A stretch of 64,000 bases of DNA from Gonatopus flavifemur (GCA_018340375.1 JAFFJZ010000001.1:68750001-68814000), one strand, 5' to 3'. Shown: positions 26,163 to 38,690, counted from the stretch's first letter. The notes: a model not told the origin generated them from the letters alone. Program-made: numbers and translations.

Positions 26163-27206
26163 GGTCGAACACGGTTTAACACGGTTTTATTCAGAAAAGT
26201 GGCCAGGTGTGAAAAGAAAATCAAAAAAATGCCCTTCGAGAAATGTAAACATCTGAACGTAACATGTGAACAGCTGAGAGTGAACATATATCAAGTTATT
26301 TCCAGTGGTTTTCCGTATGGCGACGCTGGAGTTAGTTCTGAACGGGGTAGGGTACCAAAATCCCGACATCCCATTCACCCGAAGTTGCAAGTTCCCGAAT
26401 TTCAAGATCCCGAAAGGCCATCCGCCCGAATTCTCATAATTCCAAATCATGAATTATGAAATGTGAAGGTGGATCTACAAACAAAATTTCTATCATGTGC
26501 GAGGTTTTAATTTTCTTAAATCATTTTAGTAACTTTGTATTCGATTAATGATGGCAATTGATAGACGAGACCAACGTTTACAATCAAAAGTCAGACACAG
26601 ACTATTGCTGTGCGAGGACAGCAACATGTAACTAATACATCACGCGGTATTATTGGAGAATAATATACTCATCTGTCAATTCGGATCCATTAATCTCTTT
26701 CAAATTTTAATCATCTCCAATAATTCAACGACCGCCGACAGAAGAATTTAGTTGTGATTTTTTCGTTCGTTCGTTTGTTGTTTATTTGTTTGTTCGTGGA
26801 TTCAACGTGATAAAAATGAAAGAAAGAAAGAACAGTCATATGAAACTGATGTATCGTTGTCGGTCACACGCGCACGGTATTCAAAGTAAGATAACAAAAC
26901 AATTCGACTGTCGTTTTCAAAATTCTACACCGTTGTCATGATTCATCGGTTTTTCCCTGAACGCTTTGACATTCCGAAAGCTCATGTACATGTTTGTCAG
27001 CAGATTTGGAACAGCTAACTTTTACGATTTACACGTTGTTCTATTATTGCTGTTCATTTATTTTCACACGTAGATAAAAAGTACGGAACGAGTTCGCATT
27101 TGTTTTGGTATTTCCGATTCATTCTTATGGGAATTAAGAACTTTTGATTTCGTCTATGAAAGAGAGATGCATTTGTAATAATTGATATTCAAATTTTTTG
27201 TTTCAG
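26163..27206. other. Intron segment before the 45-nt exon
   Basis: A run of CCCGA words spaced about 14-22 bases apart lies at 26363-26434. A GTTCGTTTGTTTATTTG-rich simple stretch lies near 26764-26798. The last 17 bases before 27207 form the pyrimidine-rich acceptor (TTTTTTGTTTCAG) of the next exon. Confidence 0.45.
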
Positions 27207-27251
27207 GTAAGTTACCGGTTCCTGATTATTCACTTTCAATGAACATCGTGG
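27207..27251 (+). CDS. 45-nt in-frame cassette exon with recursive-splice layout
   Basis: A strong acceptor (TTTTTTGTTTCAG) is followed by 45 bases and a strong donor (GTGAGT from 27252). Only one frame is open. With two bases completing a codon it reads KLPVPDYSLSMNIV and leaves one base, so it enters and leaves in phase 1. This matches the phase 1 end of the exon at 12643 (12643-27207 joins as DRN-G-KLPVP) and the phase 1 entry of the exon at 61250 (MNIV-G-VLVKQE). The first six bases are themselves a consensus donor (GTAAGT). After the upstream exon is joined here, a new donor is regenerated and the 45 bases could be removed again, as in recursive splicing of long introns. Inclusion or skipping both keep frame. 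The protein is not recognised. Confidence 0.62.
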
Positions 27252-30200
27252 GTGAGTTTCATTATAATTGAGTATAAAGCAGTTTGGAATTGGTAGAATT
27301 TCAACAGGGATATTCCCCAATTCATCCAGTCACGATTTCAACAAATACACCAGATGGCTCAATAGAAATTGGAGGATTTCATTATCCTGAATTTGAACAA
27401 ACTAACGGAAGCTGAATTACCACAGTCCGAGGGTAAATGAAGAATCACACGAGGTGATAGCAAACCAAATAATTTCTTATGAGATTGTAACGATCGTTCA
27501 CGATCTTGTATGTTTGTCATTTACTACATTCAAAATCCCAATTATAATAATAATGGGAATCAAACTGGAAACCTCAGATGGGATGCATGAAAAATTGTGT
27601 CACGCTAAATTTACAACCACACAATTTTCGCGGAAGAAAAGTATCGCAAAGTATGCTATTTTTCTCAATACCTCATACAATAGTCTTCTTACATCCCCAA
27701 TTCTGAACCATTCTAAACTACATTCATCCTCTTTGCGAACTTCGCGAAGAGAAAAAAAAGAAACCGGGGATTTACTTGTTCGAATTCTCGAAGCGCATAG
27801 CAAGATGCAAAACTTTCCGGAATCCGGTGCAAAGCTGTAAAGTTCGAAACACGTGCACTGATATTTCTTTCACTCCATGTCTCTCTCTCTTGCTCTCTTT
27901 CATAGATCGGAGAATTCTCTCTTTCTTTGACTAAAACGATGAAGAAAAGAACAGTATATATCGAATGAACTTTAATAACCAACTATACTATCGAAATCTA
28001 ACTCAGTGAATTTTCTATTGAATAAAAGTGCTGAGTCTCCCCCTGATTCAACCAGTAAATGACTTAGGACTGATCGGCAGTCAAATTATTTCTCTCATTC
28101 TCAGTTCACTTTACCCCGATTCGGATTTACAGAGCATGTGATTAGTTTTTACATTCATACGTATAAAACCAATGCGTTCCCATAAGAGGATCAAAATATA
28201 TCATAAATACTTCCTTGGTGAAGGAAAAATCTTGGAATATTCCATGTAAAATTCGCAACTATGATGGAATGCACAGGCCGGATGAAATTTAAATATAGAG
28301 ATGTAAAATTTGAGTTTCAAAATCTGCCAGTGACCCCACAGAGCTTAAAATAGCGGAACATTGTATATTTTACGAGTACATATGTGTTTATATGTGTGTA
28401 GAAGCTAGAACTTCATCATGGTTTTGTTGGAATAGTCAACTATTGCGCAACCGACACACGTTGGAATTTCAAAGCAGCCACTTTTCGTGCTTATGGATTT
28501 TAAATACATTTTTTATTCGTAATTCTTCGGGATGTTAAAATTCGAGATTACCGATACGAGGAATGTTTTGAGAGGATAAAAAATGTTGAAAATTTTCATG
28601 ATATTGAATATTGTATTTTAGTATCATTCTTTTTCCAAGTGTTATCATATTCCACGGAAGATTTAAATCATTACGTGATTTGGACTGTGATCTCTAGATA
28701 TGACATTTCAAAAATGGCTCGTTCCATGAAAATTCTGCTTCCAAGAGCGGTTATCAATTGCGCGCAGTTCATATATTCTCTTCCTGGATTTCTCTTTTCG
28801 CGGCATCTACTGATCAATGTGGATATTTGATGAAAAGATTCTTTTGAAAAAACAGTATTCAGAAAACAGAAAAATAGGATCAGAAATATTCAATTTAGAA
28901 ATTGAAAGGAAAACTTCAAAAGGATGAAACAAATAAAGCGAATATCATGATGTACATTAAGATTGTGATTAAGAATGCTTCGTTCTGGACAATGGTTATT
29001 TCGATCTATCATATGAGTACACTTTTCATGGAAAAATTTTCGGGGATGTACCTACAAATAGGCTAATAATGTCGGAGGTTAATTTTTGTTTGTCCCTTGG
29101 TGACATTCGTCTGACAGGCATCAAACATCTTTGCTTCAACAGCGCTTTGAGGTTATTATGTTGTTGTAAGAACGTTGTTTGAAACGTTTTCAGAATGTTT
29201 TAGAAACATCTACCTCTTAGCCTGATATGAGCCGATATTGAATCATCTCTAAATCCATGCCACCGACCTGATGAATTTAGGTTTTATGCAAATATTTTTG
29301 TCTAAATATCTGTTTCCATCAATAAACAGCATAATTGAGATAGAAAAACGTAACTGACTTCCCTTTCTCAACTATCAAAGACAGGCCTCCATGGATCACA
29401 TACATTCAGAAAAAATAAATGTTCATCGTGTCAGAGTTTCTCTTGTGCATCAATGATAATAATCCCTGAAACGATGTAAGCTCTCGATATAGAATAAAGA
29501 ATTTCATGTTATCACACATGAAGTCAAGACATCATTCTCTTTATCTTAGCAAACAAATGAATGCAACATTCTGTTCTTCAAATAATCCATGAAGATTTCA
29601 AATAAACTAAATTGGCGAGGATTATTCTTATACAAGGTATATGAACTGAAAGAACTGACAGATTCGTATTCTTATTCAGGAATGTTCTGACTACAATGTT
29701 GTTCAATAGAATGGGTATATTCAACTTTTATTGATAAGCAATTTTCGCTAAGCCACTACTATTACGCGTGATACGATAATACTCGAATCGCAGCAACCTC
29801 GACACCGTTTTATAATGGTTGATTTTAAGTGCACGATGGAGAGGTAGACGATACATTCGATACAGAGTTGAAAATCTTTCTCAGGGGATTTTATATCAAT
29901 TCTCACGATACAATAATGTTTTCTGTATTGAATGTTGAAAAAACTGAGAATGACTTAAATCGAAAAAACACAATTTGTGCGTCTCCGAATCAACCAGAAA
30001 ACGGTTGAGGTTTCAATAGACAAGACATAACGAAAGGTAATAAAAAATAATTAATGCATGCACAAAAGGTCTACGTGAATGATCCAAAAAAGCTCCAAAA
30101 AAGCTCCAAATTTGGATCTACGACAACAGAAGCAAAGGAACGAAGAATTATTTCAATTTTGAGCATAAAAAATGGTCTGTGTGACAACCCAAACCAGAAT

Positions 30201-31039
30201 AGTACTCCAGCGTGGTGTCATTTACACTCTATATGAGAGAAACCAAATCGAAAAATAATCAATCGCAATGCTTTGTTTGTCGATTTGGTCGAATAAAACG
30301 AACCAGAATGCAGTTTCATAATATAAACACATTTAGACAGTTGTCGATAGTAATTTCTTCTGAAACTATCTTCTATCTTGAGGAAAGATGGATTCAAAGC
30401 ACCAAGTGCCTGTTGTTTTAACGACGAACCGACGGGTTAGTGTGAATAAGAACTGTATACACATGAACAAATAGAAAGAATATTTTCCTTCATATTCAAT
30501 CCTCTTGTCTACAAACAGCCAAACTTTGAGACTCGTGCTTACTTGAGTTAAGAGCAATTTTCACTCATTGAGAGAAACACATGAAATGTTACAAACTCAG
30601 CATGAAATCAGGCATGTCCTCTGTATAACGTTCTCAGGCTGATAGTCTGCACTTCCGTGAAATTGGACAAATATACATTGAGAAAATAAGTCATTTCGTA
30701 GCGTCTTATGAAAGAATAAATACACAAGAATCATTTGTTCCCATCAATATAACGAATCATCGTTTGTCTTGATAAATTTCTTTCAAGATAAATATATGTA
30801 TAAAAGAAGAGGCATAACAATTGATAATCCGGCCAAGGGCGTCGTCGTCATTGTCGTCGGTGCCGTAGAATTTATCTCCCACAATAAGCGTACAGAGAGA
30901 TCCCCCGAATTGTGTTTCGAATGTGCAACGGTTCATTTACAAAATGGTGTCGTTCCTGTTGCGCTCTCTCGCCCAACCCATTCGTGAGAGAAGACCGATT
31001 CGAATCCAAACTGCAAAAAAAAACTGCTCCGGGTGAAGA
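27252..31039. other. Intron segment after the 45-nt exon
   Basis: A 45-codon open stretch with protein-like composition (27279-27413) has no good acceptor and is treated in the findings. The 128-codon frame at 27454-27840 starts with GTG and is not recognised. A direct repeat AAAAAAGCTCC lies at 30087-30108 inside an imperfect GATCCAAA/TTTGGATC palindrome. The rest shows no supported feature. Confidence 0.4.
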
Positions 31040-31660
31040 AAGAAATCAAACGGGAGAAAAAAAAGAGAAAGAGAGAGGGAAGAAAATATCTTCGACTGTC
31101 TGCGGACTGTGAAAAGTAGTTTCGAATCTGGATGCAGGGCAGCAGGCACTGACGTCGAAGTCATATATATCCACATCGCACATTTTCCGCGGAGAGAAGA
31201 AATGAACAGTGAGAGGCGACCCTTCCTTCGAATCCCCAAAGCGAGACGACGCGGCGTCGAGACTTTGACCGAGTTTTCAAGCGACTACCGCCGAGCCAAC
31301 GCTTGAAAGAGAATGAGAAGAAGAGGGAGGAGGGATGGTGAGGAAGAGAGAGAAAGAGAGAATGAGGAATACAAGGAAGAAACTGAAAGAGAGAAACAGT
31401 ATATACGGTGCGGCGTCTGCGTTTGTGCGAAAAGAAAAAACCCCAAGTGGAATTGGAGGAGAAGAGGGAAAGAGGGAGAGAAGGAAGAGGAATCGAGGTA
31501 CGAGAGCCACCCCTCGCATCTCAAACGACCTACCATTGCCTCACATTGCCAGCAATAAACCACTTACGATACCAGCGCCCAAAGTTCGCCCAGTCACGAT
31601 TCCCACAATTCACCATTGGCTCACGCAAACTTCGCTCCACCAATTTCAGCCAGCATTGAT
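31040..31660. promoter_or_regulatory. Purine-rich GA block with raised CpG, possible regulatory region
   Basis: The stretch 31040-31090 and most of 31300-31490 is purine-rich with many GAGAGA and GGAAGAGG words, separated by a CpG-rich part (31130-31300). This fits a GAGA-factor type promoter or enhancer. Long overlapping open frames on both strands follow from the composition and are not called. No start site motif decides promoter activity. Confidence 0.35.
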
Positions 31661-34425
31661 GAATAATACTGAAAACAAGTTTGTTTTTGGTTTCAGTTTT
31701 CTGTCGGAGAGCGAAATGGAAGTTACGGAAATGATTTGCAATATTCTGAAATTTCGGTGAAATTTTAAAGTGCACTTCAAGGGAATTGAAGTTTTCTCCC
31801 TTGATCATGTTGTAGGGAAACTTTAAATGCTGCTCACAGTATCTTGTCTACGAAACTTCCAAATTATCAGAAGAGTTCTCCTGCACTCCGCATTCAAGTT
31901 TGATAGATTTATTAAGAGAGTTCGTGTAAACAAGTTGAAAAGAATTTTGTAATATTCACTTACACGTAAATTCACTCATTGAGCATGTGAATTGGATCAT
32001 AAGACAAAACATTCTAGTCTCCAAATATAGTGGAAAAAATGCAACTTTAAAAAAAGTTATCAATATCCCAAGTGCAGAAATTTTCAATATTATTATACTG
32101 TATATAATTTATGTAAAATTTTGAAAATATTAAAAGAATTTTCGCCAATTGAGAAACATTGTTCGAAAATTACGCAAAATAAACAGAAATTTACAAACAT
32201 ATTTGTAAATCTGCAATAATCTACGGATGGAAAGAATCATATTTTTGGTAAATCATATCAAAAATTGATAACAGTTTCTTTGATTTTGAATATAATGGAT
32301 TAAAAATGATTTTTCATTCAATTGATTTTCAGAGCGATGATAGAAAGATAAATTTCTTCGAATCCTCAATTCATTTGACAATTTCTAATTCAAAGAAACG
32401 TACGTTCACAAGTGTTCAAACGCAAAAAAACATACGTGAAATACGCATGTATGAAATTGAAAATGGTGAAGGACGAAAACATAGTGAGACACATGTACGT
32501 ACAAAATATATACGAGTGTAAATTGAGCGGGTCAGGTCTTTGGGTGGGAAGATGGATGAGAGCCATAAAACTGATCGATCCCTTCACGGAGGGAACCTAC
32601 CCCATGCTATTTTAAAGATGGAAAAAGTATTCGGTACTTTGAGCGGTACGGAATCACCAAACGTCTACATGAAACAAACAACAAAAATGGACACGCATCG
32701 ATCAAACGGAAGAAATATTTCGAATAATTTGGATATTTATGTACCGTGTTCCTATTGAACTTCCGAATACCTCTCAAATGGAATCCAAACCGTTTCTATT
32801 TCGTCTGTTATTTCCAACATGTAAATATTTCTCTCCGTAACCGTTTGACCGTGATTCTGGTTTATTGATTTTCAAAGTGACTTTCCCTTTTTTTCCATTC
32901 GACAAAGATATGGGGTTGGCGGAAAAAAACCGATAAAGGTTGTTTTTCGCGAGCAAAAGGGGAAACGGAAACGGCGGTGGAGGAGGGAACCGTTATCGGG
33001 AGATCAAGAGTGGCGGTAGGTCAGGACCGCGAGTGAAACGAGATGGATACAAATCATAAAATTTGATTGGATCGACCTAGAACGGGGGAAAACACCTCAA
33101 CCTGCCGCTGTTACTGCTACGCTGGTTGTGTGTGCAGCCAATATATCGACTCATCTAACTCACTCGCGTATTCTCTCTGAAAATTTCCGAATGGTCGGAA
33201 GAAGGAAGAAAAAAAACACTGGTACCGTATTTCGATTTTCGCTCGTTAATATTTTGTTTTCTTTCATCGATCTCTCGAGCTTATTCGAGGAAGAGAAGTA
33301 TGATTTATAAAACAAAGATGCTCTTTTCGCAAGACTTTTCATACGAAATTGAATTACCACGTTGGATGAAAGGAGAGAAAAAACATTCCCTTTTCCATTT
33401 CGTATCGTCTTGAATTTCATCTCACACCGGCAGGACAAACACCCTTTTCTTTTTAACGAGCTTTTCTTACACTTCATTTGAATTACACGAAAATCGAGCC
33501 AAGCTCTTTGCTCGTTCCAAACGCACCGTGATTGCGGTCTTGTCTTTCAAATCCTCTCCATTTAATAAATTCAAAAGAAAATTATCATAGTTGGTGCACT
33601 CGATACCACAAACGTTGACCCCACGCTTCAACGAACAAGACAAATAATTCGAGCTCTTTGAGAATGAAAAATGATATGCAGCAAAAGAAAAAAAGAAAAT
33701 CATTTTTCATAAAAGCGTGACGGAAGTGAAGACAATTGAAAATCATGATAATGATTCCAAATAAAATCACGAATGATAAAAAGCAAAAGGAGAAAAAAGA
33801 ACGATCTGTCAGATTTAATTACGATCCCGTTAGTGACAATACGAAAGGTTCTGACGTATTAATTATTCCTTTAACCCACATATCCGTTAGATATCTCGTA
33901 TCCATACGCGAACCTAGAATACCTCAAATTCAAATTAATTTGTAATAGCCGCAAAACTTGACGTTCCGCTTTCAGACACATTCGCGTATGGGAAACATCG
34001 TCCTTGTCTCTCTTGACAAATTGGAAAACCCGAGATGTTCTGACAATTTAATCTTGTTGCAAGTGGATTGTGTTATTTTCATCAACCGTTTTATTTTCAT
34101 TATACGATCGACGTCCGATATCCAACACACGGCTCTACAATTGAGCTTATGAATACTTCGCGTGAGAGATAATTGAGCGATGCCGTTCTTTTTTCTACGC
34201 TAATTTCAACAATTGAAGATTCCTTTGATTCCATTCTTACGATTTATGCACGAAGAATCTTTGCGAACTTCACAAATCGATCAACGCTAATTCAAATTTG
34301 TCGAGTGAATATGTGGACGAATTAAAATATAATTTGAGTTACATGAATTTTAGTTCATTCAACAACAAGGAATGTGAAATACATCACACAACTGATGTTA
34401 TGAGTTTTGTTACTTTTATCCCAAG
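31661..34425. other. Intron segment with a GC-rich patch
   Basis: A weak exon candidate lies at 31697-31756 (see findings). The patch 32940-33150 is GC- and CpG-rich with the words GGCGGTGGAGGAGGG and GGCGGTAGGT, and may be a regulatory element. All frames are open there for compositional reasons. Nothing else is supported. Confidence 0.35.
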
Positions 34426-34701
34426 TACTCTCTACAATCTTTGGAGTGAGATTTCACTCTTTAGCCAGCCAGAAGTGAGCCAGTCGAATTTTCGAGTGAA
34501 ATTTCCACTCTTTTAGAGTGATATTCTAAGGTTTGAGGTTAGAAACTCACAACCACTCCGATGTTAGAGTAAATTTTTCACTCTAAAAGAGTGAGAGGTC
34601 ACTCAAAACGAGTGAGAATTCCACTCGAAGCGGACAGGCTCAGTTCTGACACTTAGTGGAGTGAAACGTGCGATTTTTCACTCTTCCAAATTTAGAGAGT
34701 A
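34426..34701. mobile_element. MITE with TACTCTCTA ends and CACTC/GAGTG-rich interior
   Basis: The left end TACTCTCTACAATCTTTGG matches the inverted right end TACTCTCTAAATTTGG, and both continue into AGTGA(G/A) words. The interior carries many GAGTGAAATTTCACTC-type palindromes. Both ends start with TA, as in mariner-like MITEs. There is no coding capacity. A short stretch of the same palindrome occurs near 6369. Confidence 0.6.
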
Positions 34702-34756
34702 TGGAAGGATATCAATACCGATATTTTGCTATATCATTCTGGTACCTGTGTCCCAA

Positions 34757-34890
34757 TGATGGGTGATCTCGAGAGAATCGATTCTTTTTCATAGAATTTC
34801 TATCGAATTTGGATGAAAATTATATAAAAATCAATCAAAATTTGATTAATTTCTGATAGAAAAGAAGAGATCCAGTCAAGATCATACGTG
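34757..34890. mobile_element. AGAATCGATTCT-type MITE, copy 1 (degenerate)
   Basis: The left half carries GATCTCGAGAGAATCGATTC, then ATAGAATTTCTATCGAATTTGG and AAAATTATATA, which align with the copies at 47022 and 48200. The right end (GATCCAGTCAAGATCAT) is a diverged form of the inverted left end. It is non-coding. Confidence 0.55.
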
Positions 34891-37683
34891 TTGCAAGAAT
34901 CTCGCGGGACTATTTTGCAAGAATGTACCACAAGATATATCCATTTCCGGATTGTGAGAGGATTGTTTTTGCATCAAAAAATGACACCTTTGAAATCAAT
35001 TTGATACATCATCCAGTAAACAAAGATTAAGACATAGAAAGGTGTGAACAAGGAAAACGCTTAGTAGACAAAACTTTTTGGAAAGTCTGGTCTTATATGG
35101 TTTGCCTTTATGTATTGAATAGTTTCATGCACTATTATTAATCAAATATCACCAATAACATGATATCGGTTAATCATAAATAACGAATGAAAAGGTTCAC
35201 TTATTAAACAGCTGAGGTACCCATAGCATCTTTAACTCAAAAATTTTCAAATCTTGAAACTAACAGAGGAAATTAACTACCTAATGTCACTTTGCTAGTA
35301 TATTTTCGCTGAAAATCTTATGGCAAATTTCATCATATGCAGTATCGGAATTGCAAAGGATTTTTCCGCTACGACGTTGCACGGAAAGGAGTGAAGAATT
35401 AACATTAACATGCAAAAATGATGGTTAAGTGGCAGAATTGCTAGTTTGATGATGGCGAGTCCGTTGTTTGATTTCCATGTTTACACGAATGGTAACCATT
35501 CCCTTGTGCATAGACATGGCTGCAATTTTCGCTAAAATGTGTAACCTAAACCACGGAGCTTTCTCTCAATTACCATTTGTACATTGTGATCATTATATTC
35601 CACTTCTATTAATGAATAATATCCATTAATATACGCATAGTCGCAATCTCGTCAAACCAAATCGTTCCTGATGTAGCATTTTTCAGAATTATGTATAAAC
35701 CGTTGGATATCACTTCCCATTTACTATGGAATTTGGAGTTTATTCGGGGGAAAAAAAAAATGTTTCCCATCCATTCAATCGCCTTAAAACTCTACAACCG
35801 CTTGCTCAAAAACAAAGGTTATTGAGTCACGAGGGAACTTTGAATCAGGTCACTGGCTTGGGTTTCACGTATCTTCAGAACGACCCTGCTGCTCACATTT
35901 ATCAAACGCAATTCCTCACATGAATATTATATACCATACATGGTAAAATAATGTACTTGTCATTTATGATTGCATACTCAAATATATTGATATTACGTAA
36001 CACGACTCTTACTTCACAGAATGGACTTCCCAATATATTGCATCACTGTTATATAATTTACAAGCTGGATGCATCCAGCATTGTTATCCAATTTATTACG
36101 ATACTCAGTCTAGAAATATATTCGAGATATTAGAAGAAATAGAATACAAAAAAAAGTATTTCTTGGAATTCAGGCAATTGTTATTTGAATAGGTCCAAAT
36201 AAATATTTCTTCAATCGAAACCAAATTTTGTTCTTCAGAAGAAATTTATTATTTGCTCTTACTTTGAAAGAGTACATTTGTTCGTATTGAAAAAATATCC
36301 ATTTAGACCTTTCAAATAGCAGTTTCATGGCAGTGGCAGTAATAATTTTAGCATAAGGATATATTCCTTTAAAAAAAATAGTTGTTTCATCTGCTTCAAT
36401 AGAATTTTTCCGAAATATCAATCACTGCTAGTAAAACAATGGTAAACGAAAAGTGCTGAGCAATTTTTGAGTGAATCTGAAATCTCTGAGTTTAGTTTCT
36501 TGAACTGACACAAGATTTTCTCAATTCAAAGCAAATTTATTCAAAGAGAGACAGAGAAACAACAATGGGTATTATTGAATGGAGCCAACTGTTTTTTCTG
36601 ATTGGGATACTATTCCGATTACTGACTACCTATTCCATACTTTTGTTATCAGTGATCGAAGTACTATCATCTCTCAACTATACTCTAAAGTATCAATGAC
36701 AATTTCTTTCGTATGATAACAGGGAAATCTCTGCGAACATCGATTGCTAGCGTTTCAACCCGTTAATATAAACCCGTTAATGGTCCTTTAAAACGTAAGC
36801 GGTCAAAAGTTTACGGGTATGTTTATTTCAGCCACAACCATTCGTTTCTATTCATTAATATGATGATGTCGAATCATAATAGAAATGAAGTGTTGGTATT
36901 TGGATACCAGAAATACTATCATTCAAAGTTGAATTCGAACAGTGACGTGTAATTTACGAACAAAATGACGAGTTTCACCATCATCTTATATTTTCCAATT
37001 GGTTGCTTTTTGGGAATGTCATAAAAGTAAAGAATGAGCGATATGACAAATTTTGCAGTGGGGCAATAAAAATCACAGCTCCTTGTTACTGCGACTTCCC
37101 AAAAGTTATTATTGTACAACGCTCCCACAAAAAAACTATCCCACTTCATCACAATTAAATTATCTTCTACTGTATTAGGAGGAATAATGGTCAGCTGAAA
37201 AACTCCGGAGAACCAATAAAGAAATTATAAAAATATTTGCACTATACATTTTTTTCAGCTGGGTTATGAATATTCCTTCAATATGAAAAAAAAAAACAAT
37301 TTCATTTGCTCTGATATTTCGAATTTATGAAGAGACAAAAGTATCCCATATGTATCGATTCGAAAAAAAGTTTTGCATGATAAAGCAAATGCTCAGAACT
37401 GTCTTATTGAGAAGATGACTACTGCTGCTCCATTTCATTTTCACATAAGCTCTTGAATGAATTCAATGAGGATATGAACTTTCCATTATCTAGAAACTGG
37501 AACTTTCTTTGAGATTTATAATTCTCATTTCCAGAAATCTTACCATACGTTGAGGGAATATTAATAACGATAAATAGGTGAAAAACCGTCGAGTTTCACA
37601 ATTGTTTTCTTTAGCGTGAAATAATGAGTTTTCTTCAACGCGGTAGCCGTCGACCTTGAAATAAGAGAATTTAGGGATCGAAA
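34891..37683. other. Intron segment, nothing recognised
   Basis: AT-rich sequence. No exon with paired splice sites, no long inverted repeat and no RNA gene was recognised. Confidence 0.35.
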
Positions 37684-37750
37684 ATGGGTACAAACAAAAG
37701 GGGAAAGCAAGAAGAAATAAGGAACAGAAAAATGCAGAAAAATCAACTTC
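37684..37750 (+). CDS. Weak candidate alternative first exon (22 codons plus one base)
   Basis: An ATG with A at -3 and G at +4 (CGAAAATGGG) opens 22 codons, starting MGTNKRGKQEEIRNRK, up to a consensus donor GTAAGTAG at 37751. It ends in phase 1, so it could be spliced to 61250. However, one third of chance frames would fit, and the purine-rich sequence has few stops by composition. No homology is recognised. It is listed because start context, donor and phase all agree. Confidence 0.25.
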
Positions 37751-37839
37751 GTAAGTAGATATTATGGTAAACGTGTAGTTTAATTATACACACAAATGGA
37801 GCTTTTGTTTGCGTTCGACTATAAACTTACGTTACTACT

Positions 37840-38690
37840 GGTGTGGCGTGAAATATGCTACACGTCGTTTCGTTCATGTTACCCGGGGGAATAATGAGAC
37901 TCGAACAAAACGGAGTAAAGTCCGTAAAGCGAGTAGTACTCACGACAGACAGAGAGAGAGAGAGGGAGAGTATCCAACGACGTATACGAATCCCAGATTT
38001 TTCCCTCTTCTTTTCTATCCCTCCCTCCCTCCCTTCTTCCTCTTTCACCTCGCTTATCTCTTCAAAGCCAATGACACAAAAATGTCCCACGCACACGGCT
38101 TTTTTTCACGCCTTTACCTCTGTTTCTCTCTCTTTTCACTTTTCCACATTTCGATATAAAAATGTGTTGAATGAATTCCGTGGAAAAATGTACGCGTGGT
38201 TTTTGTTTTTTTCGCCTTTTTCCGCGAGCATTTTATTATGTACGAGAGGCGAGAGACCGTGTGTGAGAAGTCGTTAGTTTTTTGGGGTTAAATGAGGGTG
38301 AGGTTTTCTTTGGTGCACGTGCTCGGGGTCGACAGTTTTATGAATGGGACCACACGTGGTTCGAACGAACGCTTCTCGATACGCAGTATATCCCGCTCCT
38401 ACGAGGAGGCACTTAGACGAATAAAGAGAAAAGAGAGAGAGAAAAAAGGGAAAAGACGAAGAAAAGGTAGAGGGTAGGGGCGCAGAAAAAAAGTGGTAGA
38501 GAGAAAAAAAGAGAAGAAGCAGAAGAAGAAGGAGAAGGAGAAGAAAAAGGAGAATGACGTGCAAAAAGAAAGGGGGAAAGAGAAAGAAAGAGGACGAAGG
38601 TGGTGCGGCGTGATGGTAGTGGTGGAAGAACTCGGTCGTCTACCCTGTAATTTATAACTGGAAACTCGGAACTGCCGCACGACTTAAGGC
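37840..38690. promoter_or_regulatory. GC-richer GA/CT-rich block, possible promoter or enhancer
   Basis: A GAGAGAGAGAGAGGGAGAG run lies at 37950-37968, CT-rich DNA at 37995-38055, a CpG-richer part at 38160-38400, and a long purine-rich stretch at 38415-38605. The block lies about 3 kb upstream of the ATG micro-exon at 41524. Overlapping open frames on both strands (up to 140 codons) are low-complexity artefacts. The regulatory role is inference. Confidence 0.35.

Noticed and set aside
27454..27840. 128-codon open frame on the plus strand
   Set aside because: It starts with GTG, has no recognised motif and a composition like intron; a minus-strand frame overlaps it. No evidence of expression signals.
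31313..31760. Several long overlapping frames in the GA-rich block (also at 9567-10069 and 37809-38680)
   Set aside because: They encode only R/E/K- or S/F/L-rich strings in all frames, as expected from purine/pyrimidine tracts with few stop codons.
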